This document shows positions 47,669-59,164 of a stretch of DNA of 64,000 bases, one piece after another; the stretch's first letter is position 1; every line of letters starts with the position of its first letter. Origin of the DNA: Liquidambar formosana (Eukaryota; Streptophyta; Magnoliopsida; Saxifragales; Altingiaceae); assembly GCA_039720395.1 (NCBI GenBank), contig JBBPBK010000058.1:1-64000 (forward strand). Reading direction: 5' to 3'. Position numbers and translations under genes: made by a program. The notes below the pieces were generated by a model, which was given only the letters and a program-made list of their open reading frames with translations, searched no databases and was not told the DNA's origin.

Positions 47669-50363
47669 TGTAATACCCGTAATTTTTAAATAGGGTATTA
47701 AGGGTTTAATCTATGGTTAGCGTAGTTAATCCCTTGATTTGTCAGATGATTACATGCATGGGTAATGCATGTGCATGATATTTCGATGTTGGATGTGTTT
47801 GGATGCTTGTTTTGGTGCATTGAGTATATTTCGGGTGCGTTTAGCCTTATTTGCAACTTAAGGGTTTAAGCTGCTGAAATTTGGCTAAGTGTTGGAGAAA
47901 AGTGGATTTTCGTAAATCTTCGTTTTAAAGGATAATTTTTGGCGGTAATGGGAGTTTATAATATTATAAGACATTGGTGATTTTATGGGATTTTATTAGC
48001 ATGTTTGGATTGGGTTCCACGCATGTTTGTTTTAGGAAAATCTGTCGGGCGACGGATTTTGTACTAAAACTTGAAATCTAGATTTTGATATATTGGGTAT
48101 TTGATTTTTTTGATATTTTATTTGGATTTAAATGGGGGGTTATTTGCTTATTTTCATTAAATAACTTATTCTTCCTTTTACTTAAATGTTTTTAATGAAA
48201 ATAAGGCAGTAGTGTGTACTGTGTGGGTTTATACACAATTGCCTGAGTTACTGGGCATTTTCAGCTAGTGACGATCGATCCTGGCTTTGGGACGATCGAT
48301 CGTCAGTGTCCCGGAAATGAATTTTCACTTCTGTTTTTCACGATCGATCGTGCCCTCAGACCACGATCGATCGTGCATCGCGGTTTTTGCAAATTTTTTT
48401 GTGTAAATGACGCAAATGCCCCTCACCCCTTATAAAAACCCATCCCACACGATTTTAGACCAAAATCTGGTCATTTTGGGCATGGAGAGAGAGAGAGAGA
48501 GGGAGAGAAGGAGAAGAGAGGGCGGAGGCTCGACGGCATCTCGCCGGAGCACGGCGACCTTGATCCGACACCGGCAAGCTCGGATCTAGCGTATTTTAGC
48601 CCGATCTGCGCGTGTATGGTGGTGGATTTGGGTTTTTCTCTCTCTTTGAGGCTTGGAAATGCATTATTATGGTTGGATTCATATTCTCCAACCTCTTAGT
48701 GGAGCTTGGAGCTTGTTCACGGTGTTGTGAGCTTGGATTTCGTGGGAGTTGGCATGGGTTGTCATCCTCACCAACTCTTTCGCATTTGTAGAGGTATTTC
48801 TCACATTTTGGAGTTAGGTTTTGTAATTTATTTTGGGTTATTGTCTCATTCTTACATTTTTGGGTTATTCATGCATATTGGGGAGCTTTGGTGGTGATTT
48901 GGAGTTGGGACCTCCGTCACCAACATCATCCATGGCATTTGGGAGCTAGGGCTTGGATTGGGAGCGTGCATTTGCATCCTAGGGCTTGGAGTTCATACCC
49001 ACGGTATCAAAGGTTGCATTTTTCCATGCATTTGGTTGAGGTAGGTGCAATTTACATAGGTTTAAACTATTGACATGATAATATGGTATATATTATCATA
49101 GTAATTGGTATTTATGGGTTTTGAATATGTATATAAATGATTTATGGAATAAATCTTGAAAGAGAACTTTGGGTATTCGACAACATAAATTGGAATTATG
49201 TTTATTAACAATTTTGGTTAATTGTATACATTCTATGGAATATAGATGTAGTGATTTTACGGTTACTTTCCCTGTTTATTCGAGGTTTGCGATTATGATT
49301 TTCAAGGTTATAATCATAATGAGAATTCATATGGTTATTATGATTTTGGGTATAATTATGAAGTTATTGGATTATGGCTTATATAGCATACTTTGAAGAT
49401 GATTTTGGTTATAAAATCATTTTATGGTTTATCGCATTGCATGTTGGCACAATCATGCATTAAATGGATTTAATGAATACTGGGTAAAAGTATTGCATTA
49501 AAAGGGGTCATTGGAATTGGACTACTTGCAGTCAATGGGACTTTGCGGTGTTTTCCATTCCTTTGGTCCTGGGGTACTTTCCGGTTCCAGGTAGGAACCC
49601 TTGTGTTCCCGAATCAGAGGCTACTTTCCGGTTCCAGGTAGGAACCCTTGTGTTGTCCTCTTGGAGGTGGGTTTAAATCCTCCGTTTCCGCGCGAAGACT
49701 CCTGCGGGAGTGGTTGGTAATAAATGGATTAATGTAAATTGGACATGAGTCACATGCATTGGACATATGCATTATTGATTTTAAGTTATGGGTTATATAA
49801 CTTATTTTGAGATTTGTAATATACTTGGTTAGTATATTTTTCTTTAAATGATATAATGGGTTTTATTTATATCATTGCTTTAGTTTACTATGTCAAATTG
49901 TATCTACTGATTCGTCGGACTCACGCCTATTACTTTTAAATGTTTTTCAGATAATCCAGGGATTGGTTATGCTATCTTGGGCGGAAGATGCTATTAGCGG
50001 AATTATTTTAAGTTAATTGTTAATGTATTTTTGGGAAAGAATATGTAATTAATTGGGTTTCTATTGGGTTAATGTAAATGTCATTTAAATCAGGGTTGTA
50101 ATTGTAATTATTTATGGTTGTATACGTGGAATGCGATGCATGGGATGATACCACTACCATGGATGACAGGAAATTTTTATGTATGGATTTTCATAACAGG
50201 TTTTCACGATGGTATGTCCTATCTACGGATGGGTCATGCTGAAAATTCTTTTAAAATGTTGAGGATTTTAACACATGTCATCCACGTTTTATCAAAGGAC
50301 TTATTAAAGAAAAAGCTTGTTTTATTATCATTGATCACGGCTTAATTAATTTGGGTCGTGACA
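47669..50363 (+). repeat. LTR 4 (2695 bp, 3' terminal)
   Basis: The terminal LTR. It ends GGGTCGTGACA and is followed at once by the GTGAG target-site duplication and satellite, with no primer binding site. This fixes the right edge of the array. Confidence 0.95.
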
Positions 50364-53300
50364 GTGAGGCTCCCATGAGCCTATGGTGATTCTAATTGAG
50401 TTGTGGATTCTACAATGCATTCAGGGATTTTTTTTTTTTGGAGCCTATAGAGCTCCTATTGGGGCCTAGCTACTCTTGTGAGCGTCCCTCGAGTGTTAGG
50501 CGACTCTAATTTGGTCCAGAGAGTCTCTTTGACTCTGGGAATCCTTCCAGGATTTTTTGGAGTGTGTAGAGCTCCGACGGCTTTTTTGGAAGCGGTGTCA
50601 GCCTAACAATAGTCTAAGGCAACTCCAATTTAGTTTGGAGAATGCCGTGGAATCTGGGGTACCCGCTATAAGGCTCCCACGAGTTTTTGGCAACTCTAAT
50701 TGAGTTTAGGACTCTGAGAATCGTCCTTGGATTTTTTAGAGTGTATAGATCTCCTACGTGTATCTAGGAAGTTTTGTGAGCCTCTCAAGGGCCTATGGCT
50801 ACTCTAATTTAGTCTAGAGAGCGTTATGGACCCTAGGATACCTCCTACGATTTTTAGTGTGTCGAGAACACCTACGGGTGTCTAAGAGGTGTTGTGGGGC
50901 TCACACGAGTCTACGGCGACTCTAGTTGGGCCATGGACTGAAAGGATACTTATTCATCGGGATTTTTTGAATGTATAGGGCTCCTACGGTGGTTTAAGAA
51001 GCGTTGTGAGGCAGCAACGGGTCCAGAGCGACTTTGACTGAGTCTAGAAGGAGTCGGGGACTCAAGGACATCTCCTTTTTTTTTTTTTGGAGTGTGAAGA
51101 GGTCCTACGGGTGTCTAAGTGGCGTTGTGAGGCCCCCATGAGCCTATGGCGACTCTAATTGAGTTGTCGATGCTACAATGCGTTCTAGGATTTTTTTTTT
51201 TTTTGGGGCCTACAAAGGTCCTATAGGAGTGTAGCTCGTCTTGTGAGCGTCCCGTGAGTCTAAGGCGACTTTAATTTAGTCTAGAGAGTGTCGTTGACTC
51301 TAGGAATCCTCCTAGGACTTTTTGGAGTGCGTAGAGCTCCTACGGCTGTCTTGGAAGTGGGGTCAGCCTCACAATGGACTATGGCGACTCTAATTGAGTT
51401 TAGAGAATGTCGTGGACTCTAGGGTAACTCCTTTGGTTTTTTTGAGTGTATAGAGCTCCTATGGGTGTGTAAGAAGTGTTGTGAGGCTCCCACGAGTTTA
51501 TAGCGACTCTAATTGAGTTGTGGACACTGGGAATCGTCTTTGGATTTTTTAAAATATAGAGCTCCTACGAGCATCTAGGAAGTTTTGTGAGCTTCTCAAG
51601 GGCCTATAGCGACTCTAATTTAGTCTAGAGGGCGTCATGCGCTCTAGGAATACCTCCTACGATTTCTAGAGTGTATAGAATGCCTACGGGGGTCTAAGAG
51701 GTGTTGTGGGGTCCCACGAGTCTATAGCGACTCTAATTTAGGCCAGAGAGTGTCATTGACTCTGGGAATCCTCCTAGGATTTTTCGGTGTGTGTAGCGCT
51801 CCTACGGTTGTCTTGGAAGCATTTTGAGGCTCCCACGAGTTTATGGCGACTTCTCATTGAGTTGTGGACTCTGGGAATTGTCCTCGGATTTTTTAGCGTG
51901 TATAGAGCTCCTACGTGTGTCTGGAAAGTTTTGTGAGCCTCTCAGGGGCCTATGGCAACTCTAATTTTGTCTAGAGAGTTTCATGGACTCTAGGATACCT
52001 CCTACGATTTTTAGAGTGTATAGAACACTTGTGGGTCTCTAAGAGGAGTTGTGGGATTCACACGAGTCCACGGGGACTCTAGCTGGGCCATGGACAGAAG
52101 GCTACTTCCTCCTCGGGGCTTTTTGGATGTATAGGGTTCCTACGGTTGTTTAGGAAGAGTTGTGAGGCTGCAACGAGTCTACAGCGACTCTTATTGAGTC
52201 TAGAAAGTGTCGTGGACTCATGGACATCTCATATTTTTTTTTTTGGAGTGTATAGAACTCCTACGGGTGTCTAAGTAGGTTGTGAGGCTCCCATGAGCCT
52301 ATGGCGATTCTAATTGAGTTGTGGATTGTAGAATGCCAACAGGGTTTTTTTTTTGGAGCCTATAGAGCTCCTATTGGTGCCTAGCTAGTCTTGTGAGCGT
52401 CCTTCGAGTCTTAGGCGACTCTAATTTGGTCCAGAGAGTGTAGAGCTCCTACGGCTTTCTTGGAAGTGGTGTCAGCCTCACAATAGTCTAAGGCAACTCC
52501 AATTTAGTTTAGAGAATGCCGTGGAATCTGGGGTACTTGCTATGGTTTTTTGGAGTGTACAGAGCTCCTACGGGTGTGTAAGAAGCGCTGTGAGGCTCCC
52601 ACGAGTTTATGGCAACATAACTGAGTTTTGGACTCTGAGAATCGTCCTTGGATTTTTTAGAGTATATAGATCTCCTGCAAGTATCAAGGAAGTTTTGTGA
52701 GCCTCTCAAGGGCCTATGGCGATCTAATTTAGTCTAGAGAACGTTATGGACCCTAGGATACCTCCTACGATTTTTAGTGTGTACAGAACACCTACGGGTG
52801 TCTAAGAGTTGTTGTGGGGCTCACACGAGTCTACGGCGGCGACTCTAGTTTGGCCGTGGACTGAAGGATACTTATTCATCAGGATTTTTTGAATGTATAG
52901 GGCTCCTACGGTTGTTTAAGAAGCATTGTGAGGCAGCGACGAGTCTAGAGCAACTTTGACTGAGTCTAGAAGGTGTCGAGGACTCAAGGACATCTCCTAT
53001 TTTTTTTTTTTTGGAGTGTAAAGAGCTCCTACGGGTGTCTAAGTGGCGTTGTGAGGCCCCCGTGAGCCTATGGCGACTCTAATTGAGTTGTGGATGCTAG
53101 AATGTGTTCAAGGATTTTTTCTTTTTTTGGTGCCTACAAAGGTCCTATGGGTGTGTAGCTAGTCTTGTGAGCGTTCCACGAGTCTAAGGCGACTTCAATT
53201 TAGTCTAGAGAGTGTCGTTGATTCTGGGAATCCTCCTAAGACTTTTTGGAGTGCGTAGAGCTCCTACGGCTGTCTTGGAAGCGGTGTCAGCCTCACAATA

Positions 53301-54925
53301 GTATATGGCGACTCTAATTTTGTTTTGAGAATGTCGTGGACTCTAGGGTACCTCCTATGGTTTTTCTGAGTGTATAGAGCTCCTATGGGTGTGTAAGAGG
53401 CATTGTGAGGCTCCCACGAGTTTATGGCAACTCTAATTGAGTTGTGGACACTGGGAATCGTCCTTGGATTTTTTAAAATATAGAGCTCCTACGAGTGTCT
53501 AGGAAGTTTTGTGAGCCTCTCAAGGGCCTATGGCGACTCTAATTTAGTCTAGAGAGCGTCATGGGCTCTAGGATACCTCCTACAATTTTTAGAGTGTATA
53601 GAATGCCTACGGGGGTCTAAGAGGTATTGCAGGGTCACACAAGTCTACGGCGACCCTAGTTGGGCTGTGGACAAAAGGATACTTCTTCATCGGGACTTTT
53701 TGGATGTATAGGGCTCCTACGGTTGTTTAGGAAGCATTGTGGGGCTGCAACGAGTCTACAGCGACCCTGATTGAGTCTAGAAGGTGTTAGGGACTCAAGG
53801 AAATCTCCGTTTTTTTTTCTTGGAGTGTATAGAGCTCGTACGGGTGTCTAAGCGGCGTTGTGAGGCCCCCATGAGCCAATGGCGACTCTAATTGAGTTGT
53901 GGATGCTAGAATGCCTTCAAGGATTATTTTTTGGAGCGTATAGAGGTCCTATGGCTATGTAGCTAGTCTTGTGAGCGTCCCACAAGTCTATGGAGACTTT
54001 AATTTAGTCTAGAGAGTGTCATTGACCCTGGGAATCCTCCTTGGATTTTTTGGAGTGTGTAGAGCTTCTACGGCTGTCTTGGAAGCGCTGTCAGCCTCAC
54101 AATAGTCTATGGTGACTCTAATTTAGTTTAGAGAACGCCGTGGACTCTGGGGTACCTCCTATGGTTTTTCTGAGTGTACAGAGCTCCTATGGGTTATTAA
54201 GAAGCGTTGTGAGGCTCCCACGAGTTTATGGCGACTCTAATTGAGTTGTGACCTCTGGGAATCGTCTTTAGATTTTTTAGCGTTTATAGAGCTCCTACGA
54301 GTGTCTAGGAAGTTTTGTGAGCCTCTCTAGGGCCTATGGCGACTCTAATTTAGTCTAAAGAGTGTCATGGACTCTAGGATACCTCCTACGATTTTTAGAG
54401 TGTATAGAACGCCTACAGGTGTCTAAGAGGAGTTGTGGGGTTCACACGAGTCCACGGCGATCTAGCTGGGCCGTGGATAGAAGGGTACTTCCTCATTGGG
54501 GTTTTTGGATGTATAGGGCTCCTACGGTTGTTTAGGAAGAGTTGTGAGGTTGCAACGAGTCTACAGCGACTCTTATTGAGTCTAGAAAGTGTCACGGACT
54601 CAAGGACATCTCGTTTTTTTTTTTGGAGTGTATAGAGCTCCTACGGGTGTTTTAGTAGGGTTGTGAGGCTCCCATGAGCCTATGGTGATTCTAATTGAGT
54701 TGTGGATTCTAGAATGCCTTCAAGGATTTTTTTTTTTTTGGAGCCTATAGAGCTCCTATTGGTGCCTAGCTAGTCTTGTGAGCGTCCCTCGAGTCTTAGG
54801 AAACTCTAATTTAGTCCAGAGAGTGTCATTAACTTTGGGAATTCTCCTAGGATTTTTTGGAGTGTGTAGAGCTCCTACGGCTGTCTTGGAAGTGGTGCAG
54901 CCTCACCATAGTCTGTGGCAACTCT
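50364..54925. repeat. Satellite block III
   Basis: A-G monomers resume in register after the LTR array. Irregular units include a C/D fusion with an internal deletion near 50665-50675 and a shortened B near 52435-52445. T-runs are mostly shorter (about 8-14) than in blocks I and II. No gene is seen. The last eight bases (GCAACTCT, 54918-54925) are the LINE target-site duplication, repeated at 59165-59172. Confidence 0.92.
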
Positions 54926-55309
54926 TTTTTTTTTTTTTTTTGGGATAAGTGAGATGTATATTCAAAACCCAAAAGATATACAATAATTACAGAGCAAGCC
55001 AATAAGGCCAAAAAGAAACACCTACCAAAAACAAACCATTAAGCCATATAAATATGGTTTAATAGTTTGTTTAAAGAGGGAAAACAAATTCTCAGAAGCC
55101 GAGAAAAAACAACTAACTTAAAATGTCAGAAGAAATGTTCCAGTTGTTACAAAAAGTTCTATCCGATCATTATCTTTAATGCATTCAAAACTCGCTGCCT
55201 TGAGACGGATATCATTCATAATAATCTTGAGAATACCTTCCTCATTCAAGAATGAATTGTTATGAATACGACTATTCCTCTCCCTCCAGATATTGTACAT
55301 AGTAGGTGC

Positions 55310-55861
55310 CTATGCTAGCTTTTTAATAATAGAGCAAAAGGATTTCTGTTTAAGAGAATGCTTGGCCCAAATCAACTCATTGGCCCAATATCTAGGCGTG
55401 CGATTAACAGAACACAGTCTCAACACTTGCTTCCAAACCTTTGAGGAGATAAGGCAATTAAAGAAAAGGTGATCACGGCTTTCAATGCATTGGTTACACA
55501 GCACACAGCTAGCATTTGCAATCACACCCCAAGATAATAACCTTTCAAGCGTGGCCAATCTGTCCTGGACAGCTAGCCATAAAATAAAACAATGCCTTGG
55601 GATAGAGCTAGGAAACCAAACAATACCAAACCAATCCTTCACAGGTTGCCTACCTCTAATAACTTCCCAGGCAGAAGCGAGAGAAAAATTCCCAGTAGGA
55701 GAAGGAAGCCATTTAATACTATCATCTCTATTAACTTGAAAAGAGGGGAGATTGGCTTGAATTTCCATCAGGTCCAAGGTAACCGAAGCTGGCCACCGCC
55801 AAAAATTACCATCTACAACCGAACTAACTTTGGAAAGAGTAGGAAGTGCTGAATCATACAT
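55310..55861 (-). pseudogene. zf-RVT-like C-terminal domain of LINE ORF2
   Basis: The open stretch is 183 codons. It includes the aromatic-rich block PRHCFILWLAVQDRL and then CVLCNQCIESRDHLFFNC, a Cys-His cluster matching the zinc-binding domain that follows reverse transcriptase in many plant LINE ORF2 proteins. A stop at 55310 separates it from the last 60 codons (55118-55309, starting near MYNIWRERNSRIH), which stay in the same frame. The domain is thought to help bind RNA or DNA; that role is known for the family only loosely. Confidence 0.88.
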
Positions 55862-56299
55862 TACTCTAGCACCAAATTAAGGGAAAAGAGGCCCCAACTG
55901 ATGCCAATTATCATGCCAAAGAAAAGTATTCTCACCATTTCTGATATAGTGTTTAATAAGAGGTCTAGCAAGAAATCTATACTTGAGAATTTTCCTCCAA
56001 ACCCAAAAGCATTCCGCTGGAGTGTTGACCGCCCAGAAGCTCCTTCCCCAAAGTAGATAGCACTTAACCCAAGCCACCCATAATGAACCTGATCTGGAAA
56101 ACAAAGCCCAGATATGCTTTAAAACAGAAGCCACATTCATGTCCTACACACGCCTATGACCAAGACCACCTTCTTGTTTAGGATTGCAAACAGCAGCCCA
56201 ACAGATTTTAGCGCCAGAATGTTTGAGATCGCAACCTGACCATAAAAACCTTCTGAAAATCTGCTTAAGCGACTCATAGACCTAAATAACAATGCTACT

Positions 56300-57548
56300 C
56301 TAGTATTGTTGAATACTAAATAACACAGATTTAATAAGCTGAAGGCGCCCTGCATAGGAAAGACCACGAGAGCTCCAAGATTTAACTCTAGCAGAGATAC
56401 GATCAATAAAAGGAAAGCAATCAGCCACCTTAAGCTTGGTGCTGATAAAAAGAACACCCAGGTATTTAACAGGAAGAGACCCTTCACAAAATCCCAAAAT
56501 TCTCATAATCTCCAGCTTAGTGTCAAGGCTTACACCTGCGAAGAAAACAACACTCTTATTCACATTAGCTTTGAGGCTAGAGAGATTTTCAAAACACAAC
56601 AGCACTTCCTTAATTCTTCTAATAGAGTTAGCGCTACCATCAGCAAAGATAAGAAGGTCATCCGCAAAGCAAAGGTGGGTAAGCTGCAGCTTTTTACAAT
56701 GGATATGGAACTTGAAATCTTGATGCAGCTTTAGCAAGTAATCTAGAGAGCACTTCCATGGCAATGACAAAGAGATATGGAGACATCGGATCTCCTTGTC
56801 TAATTCCTCTTTTACCTTCAAAATACCCCTCTAAGCCTCCATTTATAGAAATAGAGAATTTAGGAGTAGAGATTCAGGTCTTGATCCAGGAAACCAGATG
56901 AGGAGGAGTATTAAGAGCAGTTAAGACATCAAAAATAAAATCAATACTCACAAAATCATAGGCTTTCATTAAGTCCACTTTTATAGCACATCTAGGAGTC
57001 CTAGAATTCCGATGGTAGTTCTTAAGAACTTCTTGAGCAAGCATGACATTGTCAGAGATGTTTCTACCCAAAACAAAAGCAGACTGATTGGAGCTAATCA
57101 AATAAGGTCAACAACTTTTGAGACGGTTAGCAATAATCTTAGAAATGCATTTGTATATTGTGTTGCAACATGAAATAGGCCTAAAATCACCCATACTAGA
57201 AGGGTTGGGAATTTTCGGGATCAAAGCTATGATAGTTGCATTCACCTCACCCAGCAACTTCCCTTGACAAAAGAAAGAATTAATGGCTGCCAAAACATCC
57301 TGCTGAACAATACTCCAAGCAACCTTGAAGAATAACGGAGTATACCCATCAGGGCCAGGGGCTTTGTCCCAATTAATAGAGAATAAGGTATCTCTGATTT
57401 CCTCATTAGTCACTGGACGATTAAGAGATAAAATCTTATCATCATTCCACTTCAAATCTGTCATCTCATTCAGAACACTAAGCCTTTTTTTTTTTTTTTT
57501 TTGGATAAATGAGTTAATATATTCCAAAAAGGGGGAAAAGATATACAT
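56300..57548 (-). pseudogene. Reverse transcriptase domain of LINE ORF2
   Basis: Recognisable blocks in order are WDKAPGPDGYTPLFFK, TIIALIPKI, DFRPISCCNTIYK, SNQSAFVLGRNISDNVMLAQ, motif A KVDLMKAYDFVS, motif [14 protein letters not shown], the catalytic LCFADDLLIF and PVKYLGV. These place it in the L1-like non-LTR group. Stops at 57108 and 56874 and a frameshift near 56720, between motif B and the FADD box, break the frame. The first 22 or so residues of the open stretch that starts at 57548 come from the nested insert at 57487-57643, not from the polymerase. Confidence 0.93.
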
Positions 57549-57643
57549 GAAGCTCGAAACTTGTCCTCAAAGGACCACAAAAAACAATCCTCACAGCCCG
57601 AGGAAAAGCAAAAGACAAGACTAAAAAATCCTCACAGCCCGAG
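57487..57643 (-). mobile_element. 157-bp nested non-LTR element inside LINE ORF2
   Basis: The insert is flanked by a 14-bp duplication, GAACACTAAGCCTT, at 57473-57486 and 57644-57657. Its plus strand opens with poly(T), so it points the same way as the host LINE. It ends (minus strand) GGAATATATTAACTCATTTATCC before the poly(A). It contains two copies of ATCCTCACAGCCCGAGGA. With the duplication it adds 171 bp, a multiple of three, so it does not shift the frame. Confidence 0.92.
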
Positions 57644-57944
57644 GAACACTAAGCCTTCTAATAGAGCTGGGAGAAGAAACACCCAACAGATTCTTGAAAT
57701 AATTAACGGCTTCCTGCTTAACAGCATTATGACCATCAATAAGCTTACCAGAGCTGTCAAACAATTTAGTAAGAGCATTGAGGGAGTTCCTGACCTTCAC
57801 TGTTTTGTGGAAGTAAGAAGTATTATGGTCTCCAAGCTTCAACCACTAAATACGGGACTTTTGCTTTAAGAAGCTTTCTTCTGCACGAGCAAGAGAAGCA
57901 TACTTATGAAAACACTCCTTTTCAACCTGGATAAAATTAGGAAC

Positions 57945-58916
57945 CTAGGGACTATGTAAAAGATCCTTCTGGGCATTGTGGAGCTCTCTGCTGGCCTCAA
58001 GAACCCTATCTCTAAGTGCACCATAATAAGTAAAATTAAACTTCCTCAATTCACCTTTAAGCGCTTTGAGTTTGGAAACTAAAACAAACATTGGAGTACT
58101 AGATACTTGCATATTCCAACATCTAGTAACAGTAGGAATGAACTCAACATGATGGACCCAAAAATTAAAGAACCTGAAAGGCTTTTTGATCTTGTTAGTG
58201 ATAGGCTGAATCTCAACAAGTATAGTACAGTGATCCGAGATGCCAGGAGAGCCGAAAACAGCCATCTTGTTAGGAAAGGAATCAAACCACGCCTTATTGA
58301 CAAGAGCACAATCCAATTTCCTGGCAACAAAACCATCACCCTCCCTCCTATTAGACCAAGTAAACAGAGGCCCAATAAAAGGCAAATCCACCAAATCAGC
58401 CTCAAGAAGACATTGATGAAAGTCAATAGTAGCTTGGGAATCACCAGCTCTACCACCAAATTTCTCACACCCAAATCTAACAACATTGAAATCTCCAAGA
58501 AGGATCCATGGAGAAGAGGAAAATCTACTAGCACAAGTCAGCAAATGATTCCAAAGCATAGATCTATCGTTAATGGAATTAGCTGCATAAGTAAAGGAGC
58601 TCATAAACTGCAAGTTATCTTGAATAGTAGTAATCATACAGTGAATAGCTTGATCAGATGAGCTGATCACTTGGACAGACATCACTTTAGGATCCCAGCC
58701 TACCCATATACGCCCCATAGTTGAAGCATGGTAATTCTGAATAAAGCTCCAAGAAGGAGCTATAGCTTTCGAGACTCTGCCAAAATTGGGGTATCTTACC
58801 CTAGTCTCAACAATACCTAATAAGTTAATCTTATGTAAATTAATAAACGATCTAATCTCTCTCTGTTTTAAAGGATCATTGAGACCCCTTATGTTCTAGC
58901 AAGCTAAATTAATCAT
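57945..58916 (-). pseudogene. Endonuclease (EEP) domain of LINE ORF2
   Basis: Readable motifs of the exonuclease-endonuclease-phosphatase fold are NIRGLN near the N-terminus, the catalytic glutamate in GIVETRV, LLGDFNVVR with the metal-site Asp and Asn, FTWSNRR, RKLDCALVN, and the terminal GISDHC with the catalytic Asp-His. In L1 elements this domain nicks target DNA at T-rich sites. The stop at 58896-58898 falls where the family normally has Trp before NIRGLN. From there the frame is open to 57945, so most catalytic residues remain visible. The plus-strand ORF over the same bases is a shadow. Confidence 0.92.
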
Positions 58917-59164
58917 TAAAGGGTTGATGGAGAACAACACCTTTACCTTTATTGGTAGCCTTAGTGCCTTTACCCGCCTGAGAATTAGGAACAGGAGGAC
59001 CCTTCTTCGCATTGGACTTTTTCTTCTTATTACCACCCGATTTCTTCACCAACTCATCAATTTTCAAATTACAATTCTTGAAATTGTACTCTGGGGAACT
59101 ATCAGTTTCAACAGGAAGAGAAGAAACAGGAGACTCCACACCAGCTACCTCAGGTTCTAAATGA
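58909..59164 (-). pseudogene. C-terminal fragment of LINE ORF1
   Basis: About 80 codons remain of the nucleic-acid-binding ORF1 protein. The fragment contains ETDSSPEYNF, NLKIDELVKK and a lysine-rich NKKKKSNAKK stretch. The second LINE has the matching AESDSSPEIN, NIDELVKKGN and NKKKKGRSN at 62617-62730, which shows one family. The upstream part was lost by 5' truncation at insertion. The stop codon lies within AATGATTAA, overlapping the ORF2 ATG at 58914-58916. Confidence 0.88.

Larger units (their letters stand above)
33825..50363 (+). mobile_element. Four-LTR, three-internal-region retrotransposon concatemer (16539 bp)
   Basis: The order is LTR-internal-LTR-internal-LTR-internal-LTR with a 4600-bp period. 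LTRs begin TGTAATACCCG and end GGGTCGTGACA. Each internal region starts with a primer binding site and ends with a polypurine tract. A normal insertion has two LTRs and one internal region. The single GTGAG duplication surrounds the whole block. No gag, protease, reverse transcriptase or integrase is present, so movement needed proteins from another element. The termini and the GAAATTCGGGGACGAATTTC end of the internal region resemble plant Ty3/Gypsy chromoviruses of the Tekay/Del type; that clade call is inference. Confidence 0.93.
55118..58916 (-). pseudogene. LINE ORF2 pseudogene (endonuclease, reverse transcriptase, zinc-binding C-terminus)
   Basis: Without the nested insert the reading frame spans about 1,200 codons, a usual length for plant L1 ORF2. 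Domains in order are an AP-type endonuclease (about 58916-58190), a linker, reverse transcriptase (about 57450-56300) and a zf-RVT-type C-terminal domain (about 55700-55450). The product would nick the target and copy the element RNA at the nick. In-frame stops lie at 58896-58898, 57945-57947, 57846-57848, 57108-57110, 56874-56876, 56300-56302, 56282-56284, 56144-56146, 55877-55879 and 55310-55312. A frameshift lies near 56710-56735. The start ATG overlaps the ORF1 stop. The domains are unmistakable, but the gene is dead. Confidence 0.92.
54926..59164 (-). mobile_element. 5'-truncated L1-type LINE, degenerate
   Basis: A minus-strand non-LTR retrotransposon inserted in a satellite monomer. On the plus strand it begins with poly(T), the complement of its poly(A) tail. 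It then reads, from right to left, the last part of ORF1, the whole of ORF2 and a 3' UTR of about 190 bp. The flanking duplication is GCAACTCT (8 bp or slightly more). The 5' end lies within ORF1, as expected from incomplete reverse transcription. ORF2 has at least ten in-frame stops and one frameshift, and a 157-bp element sits inside it, so the copy is inactive. Confidence 0.93.

Noticed and set aside
58107..58661. 184-codon plus-strand ORF over the LINE endonuclease
   Set aside because: It is the antisense shadow of the endonuclease domain, which carries clear motifs on the minus strand.
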